DNA from: Thermoplasmatota archaeon
Lineage (GTDB): Archaea; Thermoplasmatota; Thermoplasmata; Lutacidiplasmatales; JAMCUS01
Length of the DNA stretch: 64,000 nt
Assembly: GCA_023379385.1 (NCBI GenBank)
Contig: JAMCUS010000028.1
Span: 41,207 to 105,206, forward strand
Direction: 5' to 3'
The notes below the pieces were generated by a model that had not been told where the DNA came from, made no database searches, and saw nothing but the letters and a program-made list of their open reading frames with translations. Within the stretch, counting starts at the first letter, position 1. Every line of letters begins with the position of its first letter. Shown here piece after piece: positions 10,048 to 20,266 of the stretch. Both the position numbers and the translations under genes were made by a program.

Positions 10048-10566
10048 TCAAAAATCCTCCGGTTTTAGTTGTTTTTTTAGATCTCTTACCTCATTCTCTA
10101 GAGAGGTAATCTTTTGTGTTATATTATTCAGGCAAACATCTATGTTATTATATATTCGCTCTTCCAACTCACTTAATTTTTTATCCACTACCTCTGGAGT
10201 TTGTTCAATATTTAACACGATTGATATGGTGTAATCCTTGGCATAGATGTTTTTATATTCATCTTTAGAAAACGTTACCCCATCTTTGGTATATTCTACC
10301 TTGAATTGATAGAAATCCCCTCCTAAAATTCCTGTATCTATTTTTTCAAACAGAGCTTCACCATTTGAGTTCGTTTTTACAGGACCGTATCTTTTTTTGC
10401 TTGAGTCCCATGCATTGTGATTTATAGCCATAACTTTGGCACCTTCTAAAGGGTTCTTTTTGGTACCTACAACTTTTATTTTAATGTTTGCAGCCATTTT
10501 TGACACACTCTCACTTAGTGAAAATATAATATTATATAATAATGTTTTCATATATGCAATGGTCAC
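10048..10566 (-). CDS. Small protein: carboxypeptidase-regulatory/Ig-like domain followed by a coiled coil; likely start MAANIKIKVVG (10498)
   Basis: KIKVVGTKKNPLEGAKVMAINHNAWDSSKKRYGPVKTNSNGEALFEKIDTG resembles a CarboxypepD_reg-like beta fold; heptad-like C-terminus. Confidence 0.65.
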   Translation of the reverse strand: MTIAYMKTLLYNIIFSLSESVSKMAANIKIKVVGTKKNPLEGAKVMAINHNAWDSSKKRYGPVKTNSNGEALFEKIDTGILGGDFYQFKVEYTKDGVTFSKDEYKNIYAKDYTISIVLNIEQTPEVVDKKLSELEERIYNNIDVCLNNITQKITSLENEVRDLKKQLKPEDF

Positions 10567-10962
10567 GGTTAACGGTTAGAGCAATCACTATAAATAATCA
10601 TATATCACCTCTGTGTTTACACATATAGTAGAAGAAAAACGAGTACAATCTATTATTCGTCTCTCAGAGGGAGGCGCTGTATTGATACGCATGTGCTGCC
10701 AACCTTAATTGAGGGCTCGGCAGGCTGTAGGGATGCTAATAGAACGGCTGAAGATAGGAATGGAGGCACTCATAACCAACAAAATAATAAAACTACAATA
10801 CAATAGGGGTTAAAAGTTATCACTACAAATTAAAAGTAAAAAGTGTGCTCATTTACACACAAAATCTTGCCGAACTCGGGTTCTATTACAGCCTGTTGAA
10901 CCCTGATTACATACAAATGTTGCAATATTAGTACCAAAATATTATTCTATTTAAGGATATAT

Positions 10963-11946
10963 CTATAATCCTGTTTGAGATCCATCTGTCTCTGTTTTAT
11001 AATTTTTAATATTACCAAACAGCTCCTTCAGTTCATTTTTGCCGTTGCTGAAGAATATAACTTCAATACCCATAAAAAATCGTTTAAAATGGTACTGTGG
11101 GTAATACCATATTACAGAGATTCTATCTATTCCTGTTTCTACACTGTATGGAAATATACCGGGGTCAAACATATTATGATCCATTATAACTTTTATTGAA
11201 TTATAGAATATTTTTTTATCATTTATGCTGTTCGCAGACAGATCTGTCTTTTTTATAACAGTCTCTGTTCTGTGCAGAAGGTCTATACTATAAAGTATGG
11301 ATGTATAATCATCTTTGTGTGACGCCCACTTCACTACATACCATCTGAATGGAGATGACGTTGGCTCTATTGCAATATTCATTTCCCCTGTTCTATGTTT
11401 TAAATATAATGATGAATAAATTAGAACCCTTGTCCCGTAGTTAATAACGAATATCGAATAAAGTATGTATAGCATCAGATTGAAATAGATTATGTTAATG
11501 CTATATGCCCTGAAAATAAAAAGTGTGACGGTAAAAAAGGTGGATAATAATAACATATACACATTTACAGCTCGATCTATCCCAATCCCTATTTCAATTT
11601 TGCTGAATGGTTCAAATGGAGCTATCTGGAAATCTGTTAAACCATCCATTAGCAGGTGTACCGAACCACCCAGCAGTAGTAGCATATAGTCAATTGTTAT
11701 GGTATTCATGCGATATACAGAACCTATTATTATTGATACAGGTATGAAAACAACACCTAGGAAAAGATAGGTATGAAATATACCGTGATGGCGAAGAACT
11801 TTTACCCGTTCTTTGATTGGAAAGAAGAAAATATCAAAATCAGGAAATGCACCACCTAGAATTGCAACTATAAACATGCTGTCAGAATGGATATTGACAG
11901 CATAGAGTATCAGATATACAGTTACCAGATGAGAGAGAAAATCCAT
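10963..11946 (-). CDS. Membrane-bound metal-dependent hydrolase, YdjM/DUF457 type
   Basis: MDFLSHLVTVYLI...GGAFPDFDIFF...LRHHGIFHTYLF...LLGGSVHLLMDGLTD conserved His/Asp motifs. Confidence 0.85.
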   Translation of the reverse strand: MDFLSHLVTVYLILYAVNIHSDSMFIVAILGGAFPDFDIFFFPIKERVKVLRHHGIFHTYLFLGVVFIPVSIIIGSVYRMNTITIDYMLLLLGGSVHLLMDGLTDFQIAPFEPFSKIEIGIGIDRAVNVYMLLLSTFFTVTLFIFRAYSINIIYFNLMLYILYSIFVINYGTRVLIYSSLYLKHRTGEMNIAIEPTSSPFRWYVVKWASHKDDYTSILYSIDLLHRTETVIKKTDLSANSINDKKIFYNSIKVIMDHNMFDPGIFPYSVETGIDRISVIWYYPQYHFKRFFMGIEVIFFSNGKNELKELFGNIKNYKTETDGSQTGL

Positions 11947-12018
11947 ATTTTTTTATTACCTATATGTTCTAAGATAAAATAGGTATATAAGAAGTTCTAT
12001 TCTCTATTATGTGATTCT

Positions 12019-12234
12019 ATGTACGAAGGAATAAAGATAACAGATATTCCAGGCGCTGGCAAAAAATTTGAATTTTCATTTGACGATGGTGGAATAACTG
12101 TAGTCATAACACATGACGAAAGCAGATTTGTAACAGTTAATGACGACGAAGGTCATGAAATAACAGTCAAGGTAAAGGACGAAGACTTAAGAAAAATTGC
12201 AGCTATATTCATAGCTGGTGATCTGCTCTTCTGA
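12019..12234 (+). CDS. Minimal KhtT/YhaT-like antiporter regulatory subunit (N-terminal domain only)
   Basis: ITDIPGAGKKFEFSFDDGGITVVITHDESRFVTVNDDEGHEITVKVKDEDLRKIAAIF resembles the KhtT N-domain (LPGIGxKFEI...DEARQIGAIL); overlaps the downstream antiporter gene. Confidence 0.7.
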   Translation: MYEGIKITDIPGAGKKFEFSFDDGGITVVITHDESRFVTVNDDEGHEITVKVKDEDLRKIAAIFIAGDLLF

Positions 12235-13921
12235 GATGGGGTTAATGGATACCTACTCAATATATGGTATAGTATTCTTTCTTGCATTTTTGGGTTCATA
12301 TATAGCAGAATACCTCGGGCAATCCACAATTCTGGGATATATAATCATAGGCATGATAATAGGCCCGTTTATAGATCTTAGACCTTATGGGATACCTTAT
12401 AACGGATTAATAACCACACCATCAACCCTGCAGATATTTGGAAACATGGGGTTGATATTCATATTCTTTTTTATAGGACTTAGTTTCACTGTAAATAAGC
12501 TGTCTCATAACCGTAATGCGGCTATAATAATTGCTTTGATGGATATGTTTATTAACATGATGGTGGGCATAGCAATAGGGTTTCTGTTTCACTGGCCAAT
12601 TCTGGATACGCTTTTTCTTGCCAGTATAATAAGTTTAAGTTCCGCAGTGATAACGGTCAAGGTACTTGAGGACCTTAAAAGAATAAATACCCCTGAAACT
12701 GGATTGATTCTGAGCATAATGATTGTTGAGGATTTCATGTCCGTTATATTGCTTATACTATTGAGTTCAACCTATGTGGGTATTGCCACCACAGAATACA
12801 TTGCCTTCATAGAGATCGTGGGAATATTTACACTGATAATGTTCTATATCATTCTTACCTTTGTATTTATACCGGCCATACGTGTGAGGATAATGAAAAG
12901 GGCAAGTGACGAAGTCGTTGTACTTCTGGTTGTCGGTATAATCATGCTCTCAAGCAGTTTAGCATCCTTTTTTGAAATATCACCTATTATAGGTGCTTTT
13001 TTCATAGGTATGACCTTATCAGAGACCAATTTATCAAAAACGGTAGAAAATAAAATAAAACCTATTGGCTATCTTTTTGTATCTATTTTTTTTATTTACG
13101 TTGGTACACTTATAAACCCCATATATATTTTTAAAATTCTACCGATCATAATGGTTTCATTTATCTCAATAATTATAATAGATGTATTCATTATCAGCGC
13201 CATAACCTACCTGCTGGGATTCTGTTCCAAAGTGGCCATGGCCACCGGTACATCACTCCTTCCTAGAAGTGAGGAATCAATAGTCTTTGCCTCCTTTGCC
13301 ACTACTATCAAAAACGGTGACAATAAACCATTGCTGACACACTCGGGTGACATGTATCCCTTGGCCGGTATAATAACCTTATTCACAACTCTGCTCACGC
13401 CTTTGCTTATAAAATATTCAGGTAAAATAAACACATTTATGGAAAGGATTTTGCCGGCCCACATGAAGGTATCTGGAAATGCAATATCAAGGGTATTGAG
13501 AGGCATGATCAATTCAAGTCCCTATATGAGGAAGGTAGAAAGGCACTACCTGCTCATCCCTTTCATCATCAATGTTCTGTACGTAATCATGTTTGGATTG
13601 TTTATTAAAATGTTAATTCCACTGTATGTTATAATAATACTGTTTCCGGTAATTGTTATAATAGACTATATGATTACAGGCAGCGTATTGGACGGGACAA
13701 TTTATCCATTCACATATTCAGGATTGAGTATTCAGAAACATGACCGGTACCTTAAATCACTTATAACAGGTGTAATAACCGCAATATCAATGATCATATT
13801 CATACCGATAACCTTCTTCATTGATAATATACCACTCTTTTTGTTGTTGAACCTCGCCATATTTGCAATAATAGAGATACACCTTTATCTGTACTATAGC
13901 CAAAGCCCAGCAAACATTTAA
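12218..13921 (+). CDS. CPA2-family cation:proton antiporter (KhtU/KefB-like)
   Basis: AFLGSYIAEYLGQSTILGYIIIGMIIGPF; SLSSAVITVKVLEDL; SPIIGAFFIGMTLSET; likely start at 12236. Confidence 0.88.
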   Translation: MICSSEMGLMDTYSIYGIVFFLAFLGSYIAEYLGQSTILGYIIIGMIIGPFIDLRPYGIPYNGLITTPSTLQIFGNMGLIFIFFFIGLSFTVNKLSHNRNAAIIIALMDMFINMMVGIAIGFLFHWPILDTLFLASIISLSSAVITVKVLEDLKRINTPETGLILSIMIVEDFMSVILLILLSSTYVGIATTEYIAFIEIVGIFTLIMFYIILTFVFIPAIRVRIMKRASDEVVVLLVVGIIMLSSSLASFFEISPIIGAFFIGMTLSETNLSKTVENKIKPIGYLFVSIFFIYVGTLINPIYIFKILPIIMVSFISIIIIDVFIISAITYLLGFCSKVAMATGTSLLPRSEESIVFASFATTIKNGDNKPLLTHSGDMYPLAGIITLFTTLLTPLLIKYSGKINTFMERILPAHMKVSGNAISRVLRGMINSSPYMRKVERHYLLIPFIINVLYVIMFGLFIKMLIPLYVIIILFPVIVIIDYMITGSVLDGTIYPFTYSGLSIQKHDRYLKSLITGVITAISMIIFIPITFFIDNIPLFLLLNLAIFAIIEIHLYLYYSQSPANI

Positions 13922-13966
13922 TCAGAAACATCAATTAAAAGGTTATGAATAAGATCCAGGAGCTGT

Positions 13967-14551
13967 TCAACTGGCAGTTGCTACAAAAGCTGCTGTGATC
14001 TGTACAGTATCTGTAGTCAGGCTGTTATAATTAACGAAGACAAGATAATATGTACCTGCTCCAACATTGGTATTTATACTACCACTGCTGACACTTCCAG
14101 AAGTATAAACATATGAACTGGCTGTACCACTGGGAAGTAAAGAGGCGTATTCAGACGGCGTCATTATGTAAAATGTGACTGGTGCTGACGTAGTGAATGA
14201 TCCTGTTATAGTAGCAGACTGAGATAAATTGAAACCAACAGGTTGTGCTGTACGGGGGTTTATATTAAATACCACACCATTCTGTACGATTGTTAAAGGG
14301 GCTGGTGTTGACAAACTAGCTAAAATCCCTACCACTATTATGATGACTACTACAACTACCACACCTATAATTATCCATTTTGTTTTGCTCTTCTTTGGTG
14401 CCGGTGGTTGCATAGGCTGTCCATACATAGGCTGTACAGGCTGCTGATATACAGGCTGACCGTATGGCTGCGGCTGCATTCCCTGTCCATATGGCTGCTG
14501 TGGTGGCATTTGCGGCGGTTGGGGGTTCTGCCCCTGATTTGGGTTGTACAT
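13967..14551 (-). CDS. Pro/Gln-rich N-terminus, single TM, extracellular beta domain
   Basis: MYNPNQGQNPQPPQMPPQQPYGQGMQPQ... then KWIIIGVVVVVVIIIVVGILASLS. Confidence 0.7.
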   Translation of the reverse strand: MYNPNQGQNPQPPQMPPQQPYGQGMQPQPYGQPVYQQPVQPMYGQPMQPPAPKKSKTKWIIIGVVVVVVIIIVVGILASLSTPAPLTIVQNGVVFNINPRTAQPVGFNLSQSATITGSFTTSAPVTFYIMTPSEYASLLPSGTASSYVYTSGSVSSGSINTNVGAGTYYLVFVNYNSLTTDTVQITAAFVATAS

Positions 14552-14750
14552 TTTTCAACATCCTCCCTACATTTACTTTAGCATCTTAAAATATTTCTCT
14601 CTAAGGTTATATCACATAACCTATTGATTTTATAAATATTGTAATAGGTATAAATATGTTACTGTATTATTTTTTTAAATCATTTATAGATTCCCTCATC
14701 CCCTTAACAATATATAAATTCTGTGGGGGTTACGCATATCATAAAAATTA

Positions 14751-15923
14751 TTGATTACAATTTATATCAATAACTTTTTTAATCTATCTAGATTATCCAT
14801 ATTTGTGGCAAAGATCGATGATGATATAAAGAGAATAGACGATGAACTTAAAAAGACAATATATAACAAAAAGACTCAACATCACATAGGAAAATTAAAA
14901 GCAAAATTAGCGTTCCTTAAAATGGAGGCTGAAAGAAGGAGATCATCTCATAGCTCTTCTGGACTAAGATATGCTGTTAAAAAAAGTGGAAATGGTACAG
15001 TTGCATTGTTAGGATTTCCGTCAGTCGGTAAAAGTACAATTCTCAATAAATTAACCAATGCATTTAGTGAAATTGGCGCATACGACTTCACAACAATAAC
15101 GATAGTGCCTGGAAGCATGAGTTATAAAGGCGCAAATATTCAAATACTGGATATGCCTGGAATAATAGAGGGTGCGTCCGACGGGAGGGGTAGGGGAAAA
15201 GCCGTTATATCTGTTGCCAGAACTTCAGATCTTATTCTTCTCATCGTAGACCCGGTGAAGTCAAGCATAAGTGCACTGATAAAAGAGGCAGAAAGTGCAA
15301 ATATAAAATTGAATGGATACAAGCCGAATATAGTTATAACACCTAAAACAAAAGGTGGTGGGTTAAAGATCGTTTCTACGGTTAAACTAACACATATTGA
15401 TGAACAACTTATCGGAGAGGTTGTAAGGGAGTGGGGAATTGTTAATGGAGAAGTAATTATAAGAGAGGATGTCACGGTAGATCAGCTTATAGATGTTTTA
15501 TCAGGAAACAGGGTATATATACCTGCCATAGTTGTAGTGAACAAAAGTGATCTGTTAACTGAAGAGAATAAAGGCAGAATTATGAAGGAGATAGAAAAAT
15601 ACAACATGAGTTACATATTGACCTCTGCTGAAACAGGCCATAACATGGAGTATCTCAAAGAATTGATGTATGAAAAACTTAATTTTATATCAATTTATCT
15701 AAAACCACCTGGTAAGGAAGCAGATATGATGAATCCATTAATTATTAAAAAAGGGACTACTGTGCGAATGTTATGTGAACTTATACATAAAGAGTTTGTA
15801 AAACAGTTCAGGTATGGACAGATATGGGGTAAAAGTGCCAAATTTCCGGGACAGATCGTTGGATTTGAACATGTTTTATACGACAAGGACGTAATAACCA
15901 TACATACAAAAAGAACAGAGTAA
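14751..15923 (+). CDS. DRG-family GTPase (OBG superfamily, TGS domain)
   Basis: GFPSVGKSTILNKLTNAFSEIGAYDFTTITIVPG, LDMPGIIEGASDGRGRGKAVISVAR, NKSDL, C-terminal TGS GKEADMMNPLIIKKGTTV. Confidence 0.95.
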   Translation: MITIYINNFFNLSRLSIFVAKIDDDIKRIDDELKKTIYNKKTQHHIGKLKAKLAFLKMEAERRRSSHSSSGLRYAVKKSGNGTVALLGFPSVGKSTILNKLTNAFSEIGAYDFTTITIVPGSMSYKGANIQILDMPGIIEGASDGRGRGKAVISVARTSDLILLIVDPVKSSISALIKEAESANIKLNGYKPNIVITPKTKGGGLKIVSTVKLTHIDEQLIGEVVREWGIVNGEVIIREDVTVDQLIDVLSGNRVYIPAIVVVNKSDLLTEENKGRIMKEIEKYNMSYILTSAETGHNMEYLKELMYEKLNFISIYLKPPGKEADMMNPLIIKKGTTVRMLCELIHKEFVKQFRYGQIWGKSAKFPGQIVGFEHVLYDKDVITIHTKRTE

Positions 15924-15928
15924 GTCAA

Positions 15929-17067
15929 CTACCACACCACGAAGGATTGTAGCTTGTTGCCGGTCTCCACCATACCCGTAGGCATGGTTTCATTGAACCG
16001 CAACGATTGGCTGGTTGACAACAGCCTGAAGTACTCAGATTTACCGAGTACCTCAATGTTTCTTGATGCATTGAGGTCTGCATGAAGCTCGAATCCACAC
16101 TTCAGGCAATGGAATATTGTTCCTATCAACGAATCCACATTTTGAGCATTTCTGTGTTGTGTATTTGGGATTCACATATACAACCTATTTGTTCATTTCC
16201 TGCTCCTTGTATTCAATAAACTGCTCTAACTGTTGTGGAGACCATAAACCAAGTTTATGGCTAAATCTTCTTCCATTGCCCCTCTTCCTCATTTCTGCCA
16301 TCCCAGGTCTTCAAATGCAACTACGTTAAACGGATGATTTACTATCTGCTTTGAAATCACATGGTTTGTATTCTGCACTAACCGTCTCTATCTTCCGCTC
16401 AATTCCCTCAATTTACGACGGGCGTACCGAGTGCCTGCATGCTGTAATTTCTTTTTATTGTACTGGTATCCCCCTTTTACACTTCTCAATGGTTTTGAAT
16501 TAAAAAACCTATTATTTGATAATACTGTTGCATTCTTTATTCCTCTATCTATTCCTACCACTTTTACATTTTCGTCTATCTTTTTTCAACCTCCTTATCT
16601 GGCAATTCTACCTGTATCATTATAAACATTTTCCCATGCATTTTATCAATGAATACCTGTCCATTGGCATATTCTCCTCTATATTTCTCAATTACTGGTG
16701 TGTGTGCAACGGGGAATACCAGCCCGCCACTGACAATTGTCAACGATACTGTGTGGGAATCGGGATAGAACTTAAACGTTCTCCTACCATATCTAATAGT
16801 GAGGGATCTCTTCTGTATTTCCCTTTCAAGTTTGGTCTGTTTTAATGATTCAGATGCAGTATCCCTGGCTGTTCGGACAAGTGCAGAAGGCAGAGTAGGT
16901 ATTGCCTTCCTAATATCTTTACATGTTGCTCTGTTAAGCTTATTCTTATTGATTGTATGTACAGGGAATCCATAATCTAGAAACATCTGGCACGCTTCTT
17001 TGAATTTCTCACCCGTTTCCAGAAGTACCTTATCGTAGGGAAGTTTTAATTTAATGGTTACAAACAT
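15929..17067 (-). pseudogene. tnpB: Decayed TnpB (IS605 OrfB-type), split into several frames
   Basis: N-part MFVTIKLKLPYDKVLLETGEKFKEACQMFLDYGFPVHTINKNKLNRATCKDIRKAIPTLPSALVRTARDTASESL...; C-part KCGFELHADLNASRNIEVLGKSEYFRLL; intermediate pieces in shifted frames. Confidence 0.88.
15970..15987. repeat. Hairpin CCATACC-CGTA-GGCATGG in the TnpB terminal region
   Basis: 7-bp stem with one G:T-type mismatch, between the decayed TnpB C-terminus and the DRG gene. Confidence 0.6.
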
Positions 17068-17211
17068 TATTTAATGAAAGGTTATTCTTGATAACAGCAC
17101 TTTTTGTTGAGGGAAGTTCGTGTATATCCATGCCAAAGCATTGGAGTTTTACTGCTTCCATCAAACTCCCAACAAAGATTATAAAATATCAAATTTTGAA
17201 AATGAAAAAAG

Positions 17212-17901
17212 TTAATGCACTTTGTAGCCACAATACGGACAGTTTGTTGTGCTGGTCGGTACCTGTTTATTGCATGCTGGACATGTGGTTACAACAGATT
17301 GCTGATATACCGGTTGGGGTGAGGATGGTTGAGGTATATTTGGTACGTTCTGCTGGCCGTAAGGTTGTGTGTACTGCTGCTGCGGATTGAACTGCACAGG
17401 AGGTTGTTGTTGATACGTTGGCTGTGCCTGCCATGAACCAGGAGCCATGGACGGATAGGGTGATGCCATTACATTTTGTGGGCCGTATATACCCATGCCT
17501 CCATAAGGTGCGTTTGACATTTCAGCTGCCTTATCTATATGTTTCTTTGCAAAATATAATAAAATGGCGGTTATAATTCCTGAGAAAAAGAACGAAATAA
17601 TCAGGAATCCAGTAGTGTTGATGGATCTGGCCTTTATAACATCCCCAGATTCTATCGCCTCTTTGAGACTTAATAACCGTATAAGTACATAAACATCTAA
17701 AACAGCAGATACACTATAAAGTATAATAAAAAGAAGATAAAAATTGCTTAAAGCCGGATTGGACTTTCTAAGTCCTATTGACCCAATTATCGAAAGGGCA
17801 TCCAATAAAAGGACAATTATTGACCAAATTAATGCAATTAATACCAACGTTTTGGATTTATTTAGCTCATCATTCGCAGGACTTCCTCCTCCATACATCA
17901 T
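17212..17901 (-). CDS. 4-TM protein with P/Q-rich linker and C-terminal zinc ribbon (paralogue 1)
   Basis: Hydrophobic N-terminal half, PQ-rich linker, CPACNKQVPTSTTNCPYCGYKVH. Confidence 0.75.
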   Translation of the reverse strand: MMYGGGSPANDELNKSKTLVLIALIWSIIVLLLDALSIIGSIGLRKSNPALSNFYLLFIILYSVSAVLDVYVLIRLLSLKEAIESGDVIKARSINTTGFLIISFFFSGIITAILLYFAKKHIDKAAEMSNAPYGGMGIYGPQNVMASPYPSMAPGSWQAQPTYQQQPPVQFNPQQQYTQPYGQQNVPNIPQPSSPQPVYQQSVVTTCPACNKQVPTSTTNCPYCGYKVH

Positions 17902-18007
17902 GCCACAACAACTCCTATTTTTTTACAAACCTGAAATGAACAAATCAAGTCAAAAAGTGGTAGCATAATAATAAATATATACTTTTTCATATAGAACGTT
18001 AAAAAAA

Positions 18008-18712
18008 TCATCGTATTTTGTAACCGCAATAGGGGCATACAACAACCATTGACGATACTGCTCTATGACAGGACTGACAAACAGTAACACCAGTTTGTTG
18101 CAATACGGGTTGTTGTGGTGGTGGTTGTATATACTGTATCTGGGGCTGGAGTGGTTGACTGTATTGCTGTTGTACTGCAGGATTTTGCGGGTACTGATAC
18201 TGTTGTTGATAATATTGTGAAGGGTATTGCTGTAATTGTGGTATAGCCTGCGGATATTGCTGTACGGGTTGGGCAGTGGTGGGTAAATTGTATATGCTCT
18301 GGCCTGGTTGTTGTGGTTGCATTTGATTATATACGGGAGGGTATGGAGTAGTATGTGTTATTCTGTCAATATGCTCTTTTGATATAAATAACAATATTCC
18401 AGGAATAACCCCATCAAAAATTATGGCAATTACAATAAGTTCCATATTCATAAGATTGTGAACCTTTAAGATATCACCGGCAGATAATGCAATTTTGATC
18501 TCATTTATTTTTAATACAACAAAAACACCTATAACATCAGATGCTAGTATATATGCATCAATTATTTTATATACAATGTATGGGGATAAAATAATTTCAA
18601 CAGATGCAATAATACCTGATAAAACGATAATAATTAATCCGAATATAAATGCAAGCAATACGAAAGTATTGATATCCTCCAACTCCTTCTTTACAGGGTC
18701 TGCATACATCAA
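18008..18712 (-). CDS. 4-TM protein with P/Q-rich linker and C-terminal zinc ribbon (paralogue 2)
   Basis: Same architecture as 17212-17901; CQSCHRAVSSMVVVCPYCGYKIR. Confidence 0.75.
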   Translation of the reverse strand: MMYADPVKKELEDINTFVLLAFIFGLIIIVLSGIIASVEIILSPYIVYKIIDAYILASDVIGVFVVLKINEIKIALSAGDILKVHNLMNMELIVIAIIFDGVIPGILLFISKEHIDRITHTTPYPPVYNQMQPQQPGQSIYNLPTTAQPVQQYPQAIPQLQQYPSQYYQQQYQYPQNPAVQQQYSQPLQPQIQYIQPPPQQPVLQQTGVTVCQSCHRAVSSMVVVCPYCGYKIR

Positions 18713-18860
18713 TACACCTCCTTAAATAGAATGAATCTATTCATGCAAGAAACATATATAATTTTTAGTATATAATGCTTTGTTGATTAAATGCCAGATT
18801 ATATTAATATAGTGTCATATAAATTATGAATATTTATCTGGTATAAACAGATAGGTTTAG

Positions 18861-19739
18861 ATGAAATTAAAAGGTGTTATACTGGATTTATTCAACACGG
18901 AGATATTGAAAAAATATTGTCTTAAAAATAACCAAACATTATATATAAGACAGGAACTCTTAATGACTGTGAACATTAAAAAATATGATTCAGAAATAAT
19001 GGTCAAAACGGAACGCAGAAAGAGAACTGTTGAAGACAGGGATGTATGGCATCATGTATTTGATCTTCCCACTGAAAAGATTATACAGAAGATCATAAAC
19101 AGGAGAGTCATAGACACGCTTGATTATGCTATATCTTCCGGAAAGGAGAGTGGTGTATACAGGGCTACCAGTAAAAGTGGATATTACGCCGTAAAAATTT
19201 ACAGAATAACAGATTCGTCGTTTAGAAATTTACCGTATTATATTTTTGCAGAAGAGAGATTTTTACAGGTAAAAAAAAAGTGGCATCAACTGGTATTCGC
19301 ATGGGCGTTGCGTGAATACAAAAACCTCACTATAATGCATGAGTCATCAGTGCCTGTACCGAGACCCGTTATGGTACTAAAAAATATACTTATAGAGGAG
19401 TTTTTGGGAGAGGATGGTGTAGCCTATCCCATCCTGCAAAAATATAATGGTATTATAGATGTTAAGCTGTGGAATGATATTATAAATTCCGTAAAAACAA
19501 TCTACTACAAAGCCAATATGGTACATGGAGATCTGAGTGAGTACAACATAATTATTGGTAAAAACAATATGCATTATATAATTGATGTTTCGCAGGCGGT
19601 AAAAAAAGAGCATCCTGCAGCCAAGGAACTTCTTCTAAGAGATTTAAAAACAATAGGAAAATTTTTTATTAAAAAAGGTGTTAAGGTGAATATTGAAGAG
19701 ACCGTTAAAATTTTTGAAAAAGATGGTGTGAACCCATGA
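18861..19739 (+). CDS. rio1: RIO1-type serine/threonine kinase
   Basis: ISSGKESGVYRATSKSGYYAVKIYR; MVHGDLSEYNIII; YIIDVSQAV. Confidence 0.95.
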   Translation: MKLKGVILDLFNTEILKKYCLKNNQTLYIRQELLMTVNIKKYDSEIMVKTERRKRTVEDRDVWHHVFDLPTEKIIQKIINRRVIDTLDYAISSGKESGVYRATSKSGYYAVKIYRITDSSFRNLPYYIFAEERFLQVKKKWHQLVFAWALREYKNLTIMHESSVPVPRPVMVLKNILIEEFLGEDGVAYPILQKYNGIIDVKLWNDIINSVKTIYYKANMVHGDLSEYNIIIGKNNMHYIIDVSQAVKKEHPAAKELLLRDLKTIGKFFIKKGVKVNIEETVKIFEKDGVNP

Positions 19740-20266
19740 ATATATTCTATCTCAGAGTGCCTACGGACAGGATAGGCGCACTTATAGGAATCAACGGAGA
19801 GGATAAAATGAAGATAGAAACTACTGGCAAGGTGAAATTGGATATAGATTCCAGTAGCGGAGATGTGGAGATCCTGTTTGATAACGACCCAGTACTTGGA
19901 TTAAAGGCGAGAGATGTCGTTCAGGCAATAGGCAGAGGATTTTCTCCAAAACATGCCATGAAATTATTCAATGAAAATATATACTTTATACTTATAGATA
20001 TCAATGATTTTGCCCGTAATAAAAAATCACATGTAAGGAGAATAAAGGCTAGAGTAATAGGTACCGAGGGTAAAACAAAGAAATTTATAGAAGAGGAAAC
20101 TGGCACAACACTTTCCGTTTATGGAACAACAATTGGTGTTATAGGAACTCTGGAGATGGTGGAAATCGTAAAGGAGGCCCTTACCCTGCTTCTAAGAGGT
20201 AGTGAGCATAGTACCATATACCGATATGTTACCAGAAAGGTGAGAGAGGCTGCACTTTATGGATGA
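19736..20266 (+). CDS. KH-domain rRNA-processing protein (Pno1/Dim2-like)
   Basis: IGALIGINGEDKMKIETTGKVKLDID; RVIGTEGKTKKFIEEETGTTLSVYGTTIGVIG; coupled with rio1. Confidence 0.92.
   Translation: MNIFYLRVPTDRIGALIGINGEDKMKIETTGKVKLDIDSSSGDVEILFDNDPVLGLKARDVVQAIGRGFSPKHAMKLFNENIYFILIDINDFARNKKSHVRRIKARVIGTEGKTKKFIEEETGTTLSVYGTTIGVIGTLEMVEIVKEALTLLLRGSEHSTIYRYVTRKVREAALYG

Noticed and set aside
14397-14470. Repeated 'caggctg' units resembling the MITE terminus
   Set aside because: These encode the Gln/Pro repeats of the 13967-14551 protein; coincidental similarity to caggctgtaat.
14316-14561. Alternative minus-strand frame (Ala/Thr-rich) over the PQ-rich gene
   Set aside because: Frame-shifted shadow of the 13967-14551 gene in its PQ repeats.
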